Shown here piece after piece: positions 33,364 to 41,922 of a stretch of 48,384 nucleotides of DNA (positions are counted from its first letter, which is position 1; each line of letters starts with the position of its first letter). This DNA comes from Lachnospiraceae bacterium (GTDB taxonomy: Bacteria > Bacillota > Clostridia > Lachnospirales > Lachnospiraceae), in assembly GCA_017446045.1 (NCBI GenBank), contig JAFSRP010000033.1:1-48384 (forward strand), written 5' to 3'. The translations under genes were made by a program, and so were the position numbers. Under the pieces are notes generated by a model. That model worked only from the letters and a program-made list of their open reading frames with translations. It searched no databases and had not been told where the DNA came from.

Positions 33364-34746
33364 ATGTATCAGGTAGACTTTCATAAACCAATCCATGTGC
33401 ATTTTATCGGCATCGGCGGCATAAGCATGTCCGGCCTTGCAGAGATCCTGCTCTCCGAAGGGTTCACGGTCAGCGGGTCCGATATGAAGGCATCCGAACT
33501 GACGGACCATCTGAAGGAGAAGGGGGCGGTGATCGCCATCGGTCAGAGGGCAGAAAATATCACCTCTCCGGATCTGGTCGTCTATACCGCGGCGATCCGT
33601 CCGGACAACCCTGAGTTCCGGGAAGCAGTCGATCGCGGTATCCCCATGCTGAGCCGGGCAGATCTTCTCGGTGAGCTGATGAACAATTATCGCGAGGCGG
33701 TCAATATTGCCGGCACCCACGGCAAGACTACTACCACTTCCATGATCACCAATATCCTGCTGGAGGCGTCCAAGGACCCGACTGTCAGCGTCGGCGGGAG
33801 CCTTGATTCGATCGGAGGCAATGTCCGCATCGGCGGTTCCGATCTATTTGTGGCAGAGGCGTGTGAGTATACCAACAGCTTCCTGAGTTTTCATCCCACC
33901 ATTGCCGTGATCCTCAACGTAGAGGCGGATCACCTGGATTTCTTCAAGGATCTTGACGATATCCGGAAGAGTTTCCGCCGTTTTGTGCAGACCCTGCCCC
34001 AGGATGAGCGCGGACTGCTCGTGCTCAACGGCGACATCACCGACAGGTCGTTCTTTACGGAAGGGATGGGCTGCAGTGTGGTGACTTTCGGCTCTTCGGA
34101 AGACTGTGACTATTCAGCTCGTGACATCGTTTTCGATGAGCTGGCGAGGGCGTCCTATACCCTGCTGAGATCCGGCAGGGAGGCCGGGCGTGTACATCTG
34201 GGCGTTCCGGGTGAGCACAATGTCTACAACTCCCTTGCTGCCATTGCGGTGGCAGACCGGCTGGGCATCCCGCTTGCGACAACGCTGAAAGGCCTGGAGT
34301 CCTACACGGGCGTCCGGCGCCGTTTCGAATACAAGGGCAAAGTCAACGGCTTTACCATACTGGACGATTACGCCCATCACCCGCAGGAGATCACAGCGAC
34401 GCTTGCGGCGGCGGCGCGATATCCGCACAGAAAGATCCACGTGATCTTCCAGCCGCACACCTATACCAGGACCAAAGCGCTCCTGCCCGAATTTGCCGAA
34501 GCACTGATGGCGGCGGATGAAGTGATCCTGGCAGATATCTATGCGGCGCGAGAGAAAAATACCATCGGGATCAGTTCCGCGGATATCGGAGATCTGATCA
34601 ATACATCCGGTGGACGGGCAGTCTACATTCCCACCTTTGAAAAAATAAAACAATATGTTCTGGAAACAGTACAAGAGGGGGATTTGTTGATAACTATGGG
34701 TGCGGGAAACGTCGTAGATATCGCAGATCAGCTGATTTCTGAATAG
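33364..34746 (+). CDS. murC: UDP-N-acetylmuramate--L-alanine ligase
   Basis: A 460-residue Mur ligase. The N-terminal UDP-binding domain begins HVHFIGIGGISMSGLAEIL, a MurC signature. The ATP loop is GTHGKTTTT (residue 117 on), then the conserved EACEYTNSFLSF. The C-terminal domain contains DDYAHHPQEI. It adds the first amino acid of the stem peptide, L-Ala, to UDP-MurNAc in peptidoglycan synthesis. I choose ATG 33364 (MYQVDFHKPIH), the start seen in related proteins; the in-frame TTG at 33331 lies within the hairpin and its ribosome-binding site is too close. No strong ribosome-binding site is seen for the ATG either. Only 84 bases separate it from rny. Confidence 0.95.
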   Translation: MYQVDFHKPIHVHFIGIGGISMSGLAEILLSEGFTVSGSDMKASELTDHLKEKGAVIAIGQRAENITSPDLVVYTAAIRPDNPEFREAVDRGIPMLSRADLLGELMNNYREAVNIAGTHGKTTTTSMITNILLEASKDPTVSVGGSLDSIGGNVRIGGSDLFVAEACEYTNSFLSFHPTIAVILNVEADHLDFFKDLDDIRKSFRRFVQTLPQDERGLLVLNGDITDRSFFTEGMGCSVVTFGSSEDCDYSARDIVFDELARASYTLLRSGREAGRVHLGVPGEHNVYNSLAAIAVADRLGIPLATTLKGLESYTGVRRRFEYKGKVNGFTILDDYAHHPQEITATLAAAARYPHRKIHVIFQPHTYTRTKALLPEFAEALMAADEVILADIYAAREKNTIGISSADIGDLINTSGGRAVYIPTFEKIKQYVLETVQEGDLLITMGAGNVVDIADQLISE

Positions 34747-34863
34747 TTATCCACTTTATCCACAGAGCTGTACACAAATTATGTCAATCGGCCCTGTGGA
34801 TTTTATTTTCGGGAAAAGCTCGAAAATAGCGTGTTTGGTCAGAAAATATCCACTTTATCCACA
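34747..34863 (+). promoter_or_regulatory. DnaA-box cluster before the dnaD-dnaI genes
   Basis: Two perfect consensus DnaA boxes TTATCCACA (34756-34764 and 34855-34863), each preceded by a degenerate copy ending CCACT (34747-34755 and 34846-34854), and a degenerate reverse box TGTGGATTT (34795-34803). The 16-bp block ATCCACTTTATCCACA occurs twice, 99 bp apart. Between them lies a perfect 8-bp inverted repeat TATTTTCG (34804-34811)/CGAAAATA (34821-34828). The inverted repeat ATCCACAG/CTGTGGAT (34758-34801) followed by TTTATTTT may also end murC transcripts. A weak promoter, TTTTCA-17-TAATAT, ends at 34918. Confidence 0.7.
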
Positions 34864-34952
34864 ACTTATTTATGGTAACCGTGCTGCTATTTTCAATTCA
34901 ACCTGCCTGTGTTAATATATGCGGGAAGAGTGGTTTTGGAGCAGTTTCAGCA

Positions 34953-35708
34953 ATGAGTTACACAGATCTTTTTCAAATCGACGCAACAGTAGTTGCCAAC
35001 GAGTTTTTAGATAAATACATGCCCCGTGCAAACGGTGATTATGTCAAAGTTTACCTTTATCTCCTTAAGAACCGCGTCAGTGGGATCGATGTGGAAACGA
35101 TCGCAGAGCATCTGCAGCTGACGGAAGGTGACGTACGCCGCGCTATCCGTTATTGGGAGGATCAGGGTATCGTTTCCATAGGGGAAGGTTCGGACGGAAA
35201 GGCAGACAGGACTCCGCAGAAGAAGCAGGAGGCACAGGCAAAGTCTGCGCCTCAGCCGGAGGTATCCGAGGCCGAGCTGCGCAGCCATTACCGCAAAGCA
35301 GAAGGCAAGGAGGCGCTCGACCGTCTTTCAAAAGATGCTGAGTTCGGCGAGCTCCTTTTTATCGTACAGAAATACCGTTCCAAGATCCTGACAGAGCGGG
35401 AAGAGCAGATTCTGGCTTACCTCTATGACGGACTGAAGCTTCCCTGTGACGTGTTGGATTATCTCGTCTCCTACTGTGTCGAAGCCGGCCATAGCGATAT
35501 GAGATATATCGAAAAGACCGGTCTGGACTGGGCGCGCAGAGGGATCCGGGATGTCCGGGCCGCGCGGCAGCGCACCAGGGAATTTGATGCGGCTCGTGAG
35601 GAAAAGGCCGGCAGAAGAACAGCAGCATCCAGCCGGCAGGGCATGACCCGTGAGACGGATCTGGACGCGCAGCTTCTGGATAGGATCATACAGAGGAAAT
35701 TGATGTAA
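34953..35708 (+). CDS. DnaD-domain primosome protein
   Basis: A 251-residue protein with the two-part DnaD layout. The N-terminal winged helix (ITVETIAEHL-like stretch: GIDVETIAEHLQLTEGDVRR, then AIRYWEDQGIVSI) is joined by a charged linker to the C-terminal DnaD/DnaB_2 domain (ELLFIVQKYRSKILTEREEQ, then ILAYLYDGLKLPCDVLDYLV). Such proteins help load the replicative helicase at origins and restart sites in Firmicutes. The start is at ATG 34953; the ribosome-binding site GGAG is somewhat far (11 bases). The open frame upstream runs into the regulatory region. The stop overlaps the dnaI-like start (TAATG), so both are co-translated. Confidence 0.88.
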   Translation: MSYTDLFQIDATVVANEFLDKYMPRANGDYVKVYLYLLKNRVSGIDVETIAEHLQLTEGDVRRAIRYWEDQGIVSIGEGSDGKADRTPQKKQEAQAKSAPQPEVSEAELRSHYRKAEGKEALDRLSKDAEFGELLFIVQKYRSKILTEREEQILAYLYDGLKLPCDVLDYLVSYCVEAGHSDMRYIEKTGLDWARRGIRDVRAARQRTREFDAAREEKAGRRTAASSRQGMTRETDLDAQLLDRIIQRKLM

Positions 35709-36709
35709 TGGCACTGACCAGAGAGCAGTATGATGAGATCATGAGGACCTTAAGCGACCGCCGGAGCGCGGCGCTGGCCCGGCAGAAAGAAAGGCAGGAA
35801 GCAGTAGAGAGACAGCTTCCTGCTCTTCGTGATTATAACGATAAAATTGCCGGCCTGTCCCGGCAGGAGGTAGAAGCCCGGCTGCACAGGGACAGCAGTC
35901 GGGTGGAGATGCTGCAGGCAGAAAGGCGGCAGCTGGTCCTGGAAAAGGATAAACTCCTGCAGGAGGCGGGCATCAGCCCGGATTATGCTCAGGTCGCGTA
36001 CTTCTGTACTAAGTGTAAGGATACCGGATACCATGACAATGAGAAGTGCGGCTGTATGCGCCAGCTGGAATCGGAGCTGCTGAACCGTGAAGCAGGGCTG
36101 CCGGAACTTCTCGCCCGTGAGAATTTTTCCACTTTTGACCTCAGCGTATTTGATGATCGTCAGCCGCTGTCGGAACTGATGCCGGGAAGAAAGATCACCC
36201 AGCAGGAATATATGCGGTCAGATATCCTTCCCGTCATACGGCAGTTCCTGATCGGGTTTGAGGAGCCGGGGAGCCATAACATCCTGATGATCGGCCCTCC
36301 CGGCACCGGCAAGACTTTCCTTTGCAACTGTATCGCCCGGCGCCTGATCGAGCGCCAGCATACGGTGATGTATGAACGCGCGGACCGGCTGTTCGGAGCG
36401 ATGACGAAAGAGCATTTTGCGCGGGAAAAGGATGAGACACAGCAGCAGCGCTTTGAACGGATCGGAAGCTGTGAGCTGCTGGTCCTCGATGATCTGGGGA
36501 CAGAGTTCATGACAGATTATACAAAAACAGAGCTCTTTTCCCTAATTTCCAATAGACTTTCGGGCGGGTTATCTACTATAATATCATCGAATCTGTCAAT
36601 GAATCAGATCAAGAACATTTACAGTGAGCGTATCTCTTCCAGATTGATGGGAGAGTACAGGCTTCTTCGGTTTTTCGGCGCAGACCTCCGTCTGACACGC
36701 AGACAGTAA
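35708..36709 (+). CDS. DnaI/DnaC-type helicase-loader ATPase
   Basis: A 333-residue protein. The N-terminal 100 residues are helical and end with a zinc-ribbon-like CTKCKDTGYHDNEKCGCM (four Cys), as in DnaI of Bacillus, which binds DNA through its zinc domain. The AAA+ ATPase follows: Walker A GPPGTGKTFLCN, Walker B LLVLDDLGTE, and the sensor and arginine-finger region in ISSNLSMNQIKNIYSERISS. It should load the DnaB-type helicase together with the DnaD-like protein encoded just before. Transposon IstB proteins share the ATPase, but the zinc domain and the neighbour favour a chromosomal loader. Confidence 0.9.
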   Translation: MALTREQYDEIMRTLSDRRSAALARQKERQEAVERQLPALRDYNDKIAGLSRQEVEARLHRDSSRVEMLQAERRQLVLEKDKLLQEAGISPDYAQVAYFCTKCKDTGYHDNEKCGCMRQLESELLNREAGLPELLARENFSTFDLSVFDDRQPLSELMPGRKITQQEYMRSDILPVIRQFLIGFEEPGSHNILMIGPPGTGKTFLCNCIARRLIERQHTVMYERADRLFGAMTKEHFAREKDETQQQRFERIGSCELLVLDDLGTEFMTDYTKTELFSLISNRLSGGLSTIISSNLSMNQIKNIYSERISSRLMGEYRLLRFFGADLRLTRRQ

Positions 36710-36761
36710 GCGCTGTTTTCGGCACGGGTCTTCAGACTAATACTTTTAAGGAAAGGACAGA

Positions 36762-38024
36762 ATGATGAGTGATCGTGAGCAGATTTCCGGCATCAGTGCC
36801 GAAAAGGCTGTGATCAGCCCGGAGTTCAGCAAAGCAAGTGATATTGAAAAGGAGACAGCGCCTGTCGGCCCGATCGGACTGATAGCCCTGAAGGGGACAG
36901 AGAATCTTGCTGCCGTCATTAACTCCTTCCTGGTCGAGTGGCGCCGCGAGCGCGGCCTGCAGGAACGGCAGAGCCTGCTCTTCGCCGGCTATGAGAAAGA
37001 CAGTTACATCCTCAATGCGGAGACCGTCCGTTTCGGCTCCGGTGAGGGAAAAGGCATCGTGTATGACGTATCCCGCGGTGAGGATCTGTATTTTCTGGTA
37101 GATGTCACGAACTATTCCATCAGCTACAAAGTCGGCGGTATCCGCAACCATTATTCACCGGACGACCACTATCAGGACCTTAAGCGGCTGATTTCCGCAG
37201 CAGCAGGCAAGGCGAAACGCATGACCGTGATCATGCCCTTCCTGTATGAAGGACGGCAGCACAACCGCAGCAGTGAGCGAGAGTCTCTGGACTGCGCGCA
37301 GATGCTGAAGGAACTGGTCGGCATGGGCGTAACGAACATCATTACCTTTGATGCCAACGATCCCAGAGTGCAGAATGCCATTCCGCTTCACAGCTTCGAT
37401 ACGTTCTCGCCCACGTACCAGTATATCAAGGCTCTTTGCCGCAACTACAGCGACATTGATTTCGACAGCGAGCACCTGACCGTCGTCAGCCCGGACGAGG
37501 GCGGTATGCGCAGGGCGATCTATTTTGCCAATGTGCTTGGTGTGGATATGGGCATGTTCTATGTCCGCAAGGATTATTCACAGATGATCAACGGGAAGAA
37601 CCCCATCATCGCGCATGAGTTCCTCGGGCCCGATGTTGCAGGCAGGGATGTTATCATCGTAGACGATATGATCTCCTCCGGTGACACCGTCCTGGATGTC
37701 GCGCTCCATCTGAAGGAGAGGAATGCGCGCCGGGTATTCGCGTGCGTGACTTTCGGCCTCTTTACCAATGGTCTTCATGAGTTTGACGAAGCCTACAGGA
37801 ACGGTATCATTGACAAGATCTTTACGACCAATCTGATCTATCAGTCTCCGGAACTTTTGGCTAGGGAATGGTATGCCAACGTCAATATGGGCAAGTATAT
37901 CGCCCTGATGATCGACTTGCTGAATCATGATTATTCCATCAGCAAGCTCTTGAACCCGACAGACCGGATCAACCGCCTGCTGGCCGACTACCGCCGGAAG
38001 AGAAATGACAAAGTGCAGGAATAA
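36762..38024 (+). CDS. prs: Ribose-phosphate pyrophosphokinase (long form)
   Basis: A 420-residue protein, about 100 longer than the usual 315. The PRPP-binding loop DVIIVDDMISSGDTV (from about residue 296) and the ATP-side stretch EGRQHNRSSERESLDCAQML mark a PRPP synthetase, which makes phosphoribosyl pyrophosphate from ribose-5-phosphate and ATP for purine, pyrimidine, NAD, His and Trp synthesis. The extra residues are at the N-terminus (about 35), in surface insertions and at the C-terminus. AAGGAAAGGA precedes the ATG codons at 36762 and 36765, either of which could start it. It lies 52 bases after the loader gene and overlaps the acyltransferase gene by 20 bases. Confidence 0.85.
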   Translation: MMSDREQISGISAEKAVISPEFSKASDIEKETAPVGPIGLIALKGTENLAAVINSFLVEWRRERGLQERQSLLFAGYEKDSYILNAETVRFGSGEGKGIVYDVSRGEDLYFLVDVTNYSISYKVGGIRNHYSPDDHYQDLKRLISAAAGKAKRMTVIMPFLYEGRQHNRSSERESLDCAQMLKELVGMGVTNIITFDANDPRVQNAIPLHSFDTFSPTYQYIKALCRNYSDIDFDSEHLTVVSPDEGGMRRAIYFANVLGVDMGMFYVRKDYSQMINGKNPIIAHEFLGPDVAGRDVIIVDDMISSGDTVLDVALHLKERNARRVFACVTFGLFTNGLHEFDEAYRNGIIDKIFTTNLIYQSPELLAREWYANVNMGKYIALMIDLLNHDYSISKLLNPTDRINRLLADYRRKRNDKVQE

Positions 38025-39249
38025 TGACAATTTCTCCAACAGGGTGAGGATCTACAGTTTTTTGCTGACCGTGCTCGTGATCTGGATACACGCCGTGCAG
38101 CCTTCTCTGGTATATCCCGAGGGGGAACCGGGCGGCAGTCTCTGGATCACGGCGCAGCGGACACTGGGCACATACCTCGGACAGATCGCTGTTCCGGGGT
38201 TTTTTGTCATCAGCGGATATCTCTTTTTCCGGGATGCCGGAAAACTGGACAGAATAGGAAAAGCCGGTCTGCGCGTGGAGGGAGCGGACCTGCCGGCGGA
38301 TGATCCCGCGGCGTTTTTCCTGCGGAAATGGAAGAGCCGTATCCGGTCACTGGTCCTCCCGTATATCGTCTGGAATCTGATCTATTATCTGATCTATCTG
38401 GCAGCCGGCCGGGCGGACATTTCCCTGCGAACGGTCGCGGAAAGCCTGCTGCTGCATCGTTACAATCCGGTCTTCTGGTATCTCGGGCAACTGATCATAC
38501 TGACTGCCCTGGCACCCGTCGTCTGGCTGCCGGTCCGCTCTCGGAAAGCCGCTCTTCCGGTGCTGGCTCTGCTTTTCGTTCTGGCGGTCTGTTATGCTTC
38601 TCTACCTTTCCACATCGTCAATGAAGATGCCCTGCTGTATTATGCCGTGGGCGCGGCTGCGGCGCTTCACTGCCGTACACTGGTGGAGACGGATATAGAG
38701 AAACTTCCGCAGAGAGGATCTGCACAGAATCCGGACGGCAGTACTGAAATACGGAAAAATCACGATAAAGATTCGAAGAAAAAAGAAATAGAGGAACGAA
38801 TTCGAAAAGGAATGGATCAAGAACGAAAAAATCCGCAGAGGACTCAGTGGAAGCGGATCCTTTTGTGGAGCGGTGCGCTTTTCCTGATCCTGTCCTCTGC
38901 GGGGGATTACGGAAGCTGGTACGGGTTTAATTACCTGCGCCTGGTAGGTTCTGTCGGCTGCCGTGTCAGCGGCGTGATCATGCTTTACGCCATACTTATG
39001 ATGACGGAAGCGGGCAGCAGTCCGACGCCTCTCTGCATGGAGTACAATTTCTTCACATACGCGACGCATTATCTGGTACTTCGCCTGGTCCAGCATCTTG
39101 CCGCGCTGATCTGGGACAGCGCGCTGTTGTCTCTGGCGCTCTATCTGGTGATGCCTGCGATCTGTATCGGGGCCAGCGTGATCGTTGCCCGCCTGCTGGA
39201 GCGCTATGTTCCCCGGATCTTCTCGGTACTTGTCGGCGGGCGGACCTGA
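38005..39249 (+). CDS. Acyltransferase-3 family membrane protein
   Basis: A 414-residue membrane protein with about ten hydrophobic helices. The start of the family (RVRIYSFLLTVLVIWIHA, with the active-site type His, then FFVISGYLFF) is recognisable as acyltransferase 3, enzymes that add acetyl or other acyl groups to sugars of wall polymers, exopolysaccharides or antibiotics. A hydrophilic insertion of about 50 residues (around 240-290, rich in Lys/Glu/Arg/Asn) between helices is A-rich in base composition and unlike the neighbouring DNA. Its start lies inside the prs gene, 20 bases before the stop. Confidence 0.8.
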   Translation: MTKCRNNDNFSNRVRIYSFLLTVLVIWIHAVQPSLVYPEGEPGGSLWITAQRTLGTYLGQIAVPGFFVISGYLFFRDAGKLDRIGKAGLRVEGADLPADDPAAFFLRKWKSRIRSLVLPYIVWNLIYYLIYLAAGRADISLRTVAESLLLHRYNPVFWYLGQLIILTALAPVVWLPVRSRKAALPVLALLFVLAVCYASLPFHIVNEDALLYYAVGAAAALHCRTLVETDIEKLPQRGSAQNPDGSTEIRKNHDKDSKKKEIEERIRKGMDQERKNPQRTQWKRILLWSGALFLILSSAGDYGSWYGFNYLRLVGSVGCRVSGVIMLYAILMMTEAGSSPTPLCMEYNFFTYATHYLVLRLVQHLAALIWDSALLSLALYLVMPAICIGASVIVARLLERYVPRIFSVLVGGRT

Positions 39250-39263
39250 AAAACAGCTGATGA

Positions 39264-40193
39264 TCAGTTCAGGATCTGTCGGGTCCATCGGCCCGAGGCA
39301 CCGGCAGGCAGTACAAAGGAAGTGCAGCCGACCGGGAGTCCGATCTCTCCTGACTCTGCATGGCCTCCAAAGCGCCGGCTGACTGCCAGGTCCAGCATGT
39401 AGGTAAGCACGCCTGCCTGCAGTCCGGTGGTATAGCTGTTGACCAGGACGAAAAGAGGCGAATCCGAGAGAATGCCTGTGCATAGTTCGATGAAGGGATA
39501 AATACTTTCTTCGATCTTCCAGATCTCACCTTTCGGACCCCGTCCGTAAGAAGGCGGATCCATGATGACCGCGTCATAGGTATTGCCACGGCGGATCTCC
39601 CGTTCCACAAACTTTCTGCAGTCGTCTACCAGCCATCGTATGGGAGCATCTCCCAGGCCGGAAGAGACTGCGTTTTCTTTTGCCCAGGCGACCATGCCTT
39701 TGGAAGCATCCACATGGGTGACCTCTGCGCCCGCAGCGGCGGCGGCAAGCGTGGCGCCTCCTGTATAGGCAAAAAGGTTAAGTACACGGACCGGCTTTCC
39801 TGTGTGTTCTATCCTTTCCCGGATGAGAGAATAGCTCCAGTCCCAGTTGACTGCCTGTTCGGGAAAAACGCCGGTATGCTTGAACGCAAAGGGCTTTAAA
39901 TGGAACGTTATGGTTCGTGCTTCTGTATCCGAGGAAGAAACTTCCGTATCCTGACCGAGCGTATAATGAATATCCCAGGTCTCCGGAAGATCGATGAATT
40001 CCCACTCTCCGCCTCCCCTGGAAGAACGATGATAGCGGGCGTTGGGCGACGACCAGCCCCGAAGGTTCCGGCGGCTCTCCCATATGACCTGGGGGTCCGG
40101 CCGGATGAGGAGATAACCGCCCCAGTTCTCGAGCTTTTCCCCCAGTGAAGTATCCAGTACCTGATATTCTGTCCAATGATCTGCGATCCACAT
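39264..40193 (-). CDS. Class I SAM-dependent methyltransferase, RlmI/RlmK-like
   Basis: A 309-residue protein. The methyltransferase motif I region VLNLFAYTGGATLAAAAAGA and the motif VDASKGMVAWAKENA identify the SAM site. DAVIMDPPSYGRGPKGEIWK carries the DPPSYGRG signature of the RlmI/RlmK/L family, which methylates cytosine or guanine in 23S rRNA. It lacks the PUA-like RNA-binding domain of RlmI, so the exact target is not certain. I place the start at the ATG at 40191-40193, as AGAAGGA is well placed; the longer frame adds 20 unlikely residues. It is transcribed opposite to its neighbours and converges on the acyltransferase gene with only 14 bases between. Confidence 0.85.
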   Translation of the reverse strand: MWIADHWTEYQVLDTSLGEKLENWGGYLLIRPDPQVIWESRRNLRGWSSPNARYHRSSRGGGEWEFIDLPETWDIHYTLGQDTEVSSSDTEARTITFHLKPFAFKHTGVFPEQAVNWDWSYSLIRERIEHTGKPVRVLNLFAYTGGATLAAAAAGAEVTHVDASKGMVAWAKENAVSSGLGDAPIRWLVDDCRKFVEREIRRGNTYDAVIMDPPSYGRGPKGEIWKIEESIYPFIELCTGILSDSPLFVLVNSYTTGLQAGVLTYMLDLAVSRRFGGHAESGEIGLPVGCTSFVLPAGASGRWTRQILN

Positions 40194-40327
40194 AATCCTT
40201 CTCCCTGTCATGAAGCTTACTGTCATTGTAATGAATTTTCCGCAGGGAATCAAGGCATCCCTTTATGAATGCCGTCTGGTCGGACTTTACATAAGATATT
40301 CGTAATTAATTAGAAAGTTTTTATATC

Positions 40328-40356
40328 TTGTATCTACTAGATATTGTTGATATACT
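40328..40356 (+). promoter_or_regulatory. Promoter of the cell-wall-binding protein gene
   Basis: TTGTAT (40328-40333), 17-bp spacer, -10 TATACT (40351-40356). The leader of about 90 bases holds a strong hairpin GGGCGG-TTTT-CCGCCC (40396-40411) with no T-run after it, likely a 5' mRNA stabiliser or a regulatory structure. The 260-base stretch before the gene holds nothing else I can support. Confidence 0.75.
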
Positions 40357-40453
40357 TCAAACTAGACCACGGTATTGGTGGATTTGTTCCGCGGCGGGCG
40401 GTTTTCCGCCCACGCTTATTAATAAGGAAGTTTCTATAAGACAGGAGATCATG

Positions 40454-41800
40454 ATGAAGAAGTGGATGACGGTTCCGGTTGTTGCAGCAGCTGCGATGCT
40501 CGCTTTGTCGGCGGCAGCATTTGCTGACGGATGGACGAAGGAGAACAACCAGTGGGTCTACTACCAGAACGGATATAAGGTGACCAATGACTGGCGCACC
40601 AGCGCTGACGGCGGTTATTATTATCTGGATGGCAGCGGCAACATGGCAGTCAACAGTTTCATCGATTATGATCGCTATGTTGACGGGGAGGGCCGGATGG
40701 TGACTTCCGGCTGGAGACAGATCGATGGAAAATGGTATTACTTTGACAGCAACGGCAAGCTGATCCGCGAGAAGTCCAAACAGATCAACGGCGTCTATTA
40801 TTTCTTTAATTATGAAGGATATATGGAGACCGGTTGGGTCCAGGACAGCAACGGAGAATGGTATTACTGCGATCCAGGTGACGGACACCGCCTGAGCGGC
40901 GTTTGGAAGTATCTCGAGCCAGCCGAGGAGATGTCTGTAGATGACTCCAATTCATCCATGCTGGACGATGGCGTATACTGGTACTATTTCCAGTCTTCCG
41001 GCAAGATGGTCAGGGGCGATGCGGGCGCCTATAAGGAGGCAACGATCAATGGCGCGCGTTATGCTTTTGACGAATACGGACGCATGACGACCGGCTGGGT
41101 CAAGCTCAACGATACCGACCCCGCTATCGCCGGCTGGAAGTATTACAATGACAGTACCGCACTCGGCACCTACGGCGCAGCACATACGGGCTGGCTTTCC
41201 GCATATCCGCCCGAGGATCAGGATCTTGGCAGTGATGTCGCATGGTATTATTTCGACAATAAGGGCACACCGTATTACGGCACGGATGTTTCTCTCAGTG
41301 ACGATGATGAGAATCTGGTTGCGAAGTTCCGGCGGCTTACCAACAACGGCAAGACCAGCACTTACCTCTTCAACAAGTACGGCAACCCGGTCTACGGCCT
41401 CCGCAAGGTGAGCAGATCCAACGGCACCGTGACCAGCATGTATTTTGGCACAAAGCAGGAGAGCTGCCTGCAGCTGGGCGAAAAGAGCATCACCGAAGCG
41501 GACGGCACCGTATCCGCTTTCCACTTTGAAAGCAATGGCTACGGCACCAATGGCGTCAAGAACAACAAGCTCTATTACATGGGCAAGCTCCAGAAGGCAG
41601 TGGACGACGATTATGCATACTACACCGTAAACGGTGTGACCTGGCTGGTCAACAAGAGCGGCACGGTCGTCAAGAACCACAACAAGAGAAAAGATCCCCA
41701 GGATGTTGAGTACCGTTCCGATTCTGCCGGACACAAGGACGGCGGCACCGAGACCGACAGCGAACTGCTGGTACCTGAGTTCGTAATTTCAGAGCTGTAA
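40454..41800 (+). CDS. Secreted protein made of cell-wall-binding repeats
   Basis: A 448-residue exported protein. After the signal peptide (MKKWMTVPVVAAAAMLALSA, cleavage near AFA) nearly the whole chain consists of choline-/glucan-binding type repeats: GWRQIDGKWYYFDSNGKL, ETGWVQDSNGEWYYCDPGDG, TGWVKLNDTDPAIAGWKYYN and more, each with the Gly-Trp and aromatic pairs. Later copies become less regular. No enzyme domain is visible, so it is likely a wall-attached surface protein or adhesin. ATG 40454 is chosen over 40451 because AGGAG (40443-40447) is better spaced. It has its own promoter and a terminator after it. Confidence 0.85.
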   Translation: MKKWMTVPVVAAAAMLALSAAAFADGWTKENNQWVYYQNGYKVTNDWRTSADGGYYYLDGSGNMAVNSFIDYDRYVDGEGRMVTSGWRQIDGKWYYFDSNGKLIREKSKQINGVYYFFNYEGYMETGWVQDSNGEWYYCDPGDGHRLSGVWKYLEPAEEMSVDDSNSSMLDDGVYWYYFQSSGKMVRGDAGAYKEATINGARYAFDEYGRMTTGWVKLNDTDPAIAGWKYYNDSTALGTYGAAHTGWLSAYPPEDQDLGSDVAWYYFDNKGTPYYGTDVSLSDDDENLVAKFRRLTNNGKTSTYLFNKYGNPVYGLRKVSRSNGTVTSMYFGTKQESCLQLGEKSITEADGTVSAFHFESNGYGTNGVKNNKLYYMGKLQKAVDDDYAYYTVNGVTWLVNKSGTVVKNHNKRKDPQDVEYRSDSAGHKDGGTETDSELLVPEFVISEL

Positions 41801-41885
41801 CCGGATAAAACACCATATATAGTTAAATATCGGGGATCACCACAAGGTTCCTCAAAAAAAACAATAATTATACAAAATCCAAAAG

Positions 41886-41914
41886 AAAGCGCTTGCATTT
41901 GCAGGCGCTTTTAT
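41886..41914 (+). terminator. Intrinsic terminator after the cell-wall-binding gene
   Basis: AAAGCGC (41886-41892) and GCGCTTT (41905-41911), extended by TGCA/TGCA pairs inside the loop, then T and AT. It lies about 85 bases after the stop codon and at the start of the gene-free stretch before rpsJ. Confidence 0.75.
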
Positions 41915-41922
41915 GATATTCT
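41893..41922 (+). promoter_or_regulatory. Tentative promoter of the S10 operon
   Basis: TTGCAT (41893-41898), 18-bp spacer, TATTCT (41917-41922). It overlaps the preceding terminator. No better promoter was found in the 375-base gap, so this is the best guess and not secure. Confidence 0.35.

Noticed and set aside
34747-34863. The main chromosomal origin oriC
   Set aside because: No dnaA or dnaN gene is next to it and the boxes are few; it is reported only as a DnaA-box cluster.
36160-36709. Possible IS21 IstB ATPase (transposon origin)
   Set aside because: The zinc-ribbon-like N-terminus and the coupled DnaD-domain gene fit a chromosomal helicase loader; no istA, inverted repeats or target duplication was seen.
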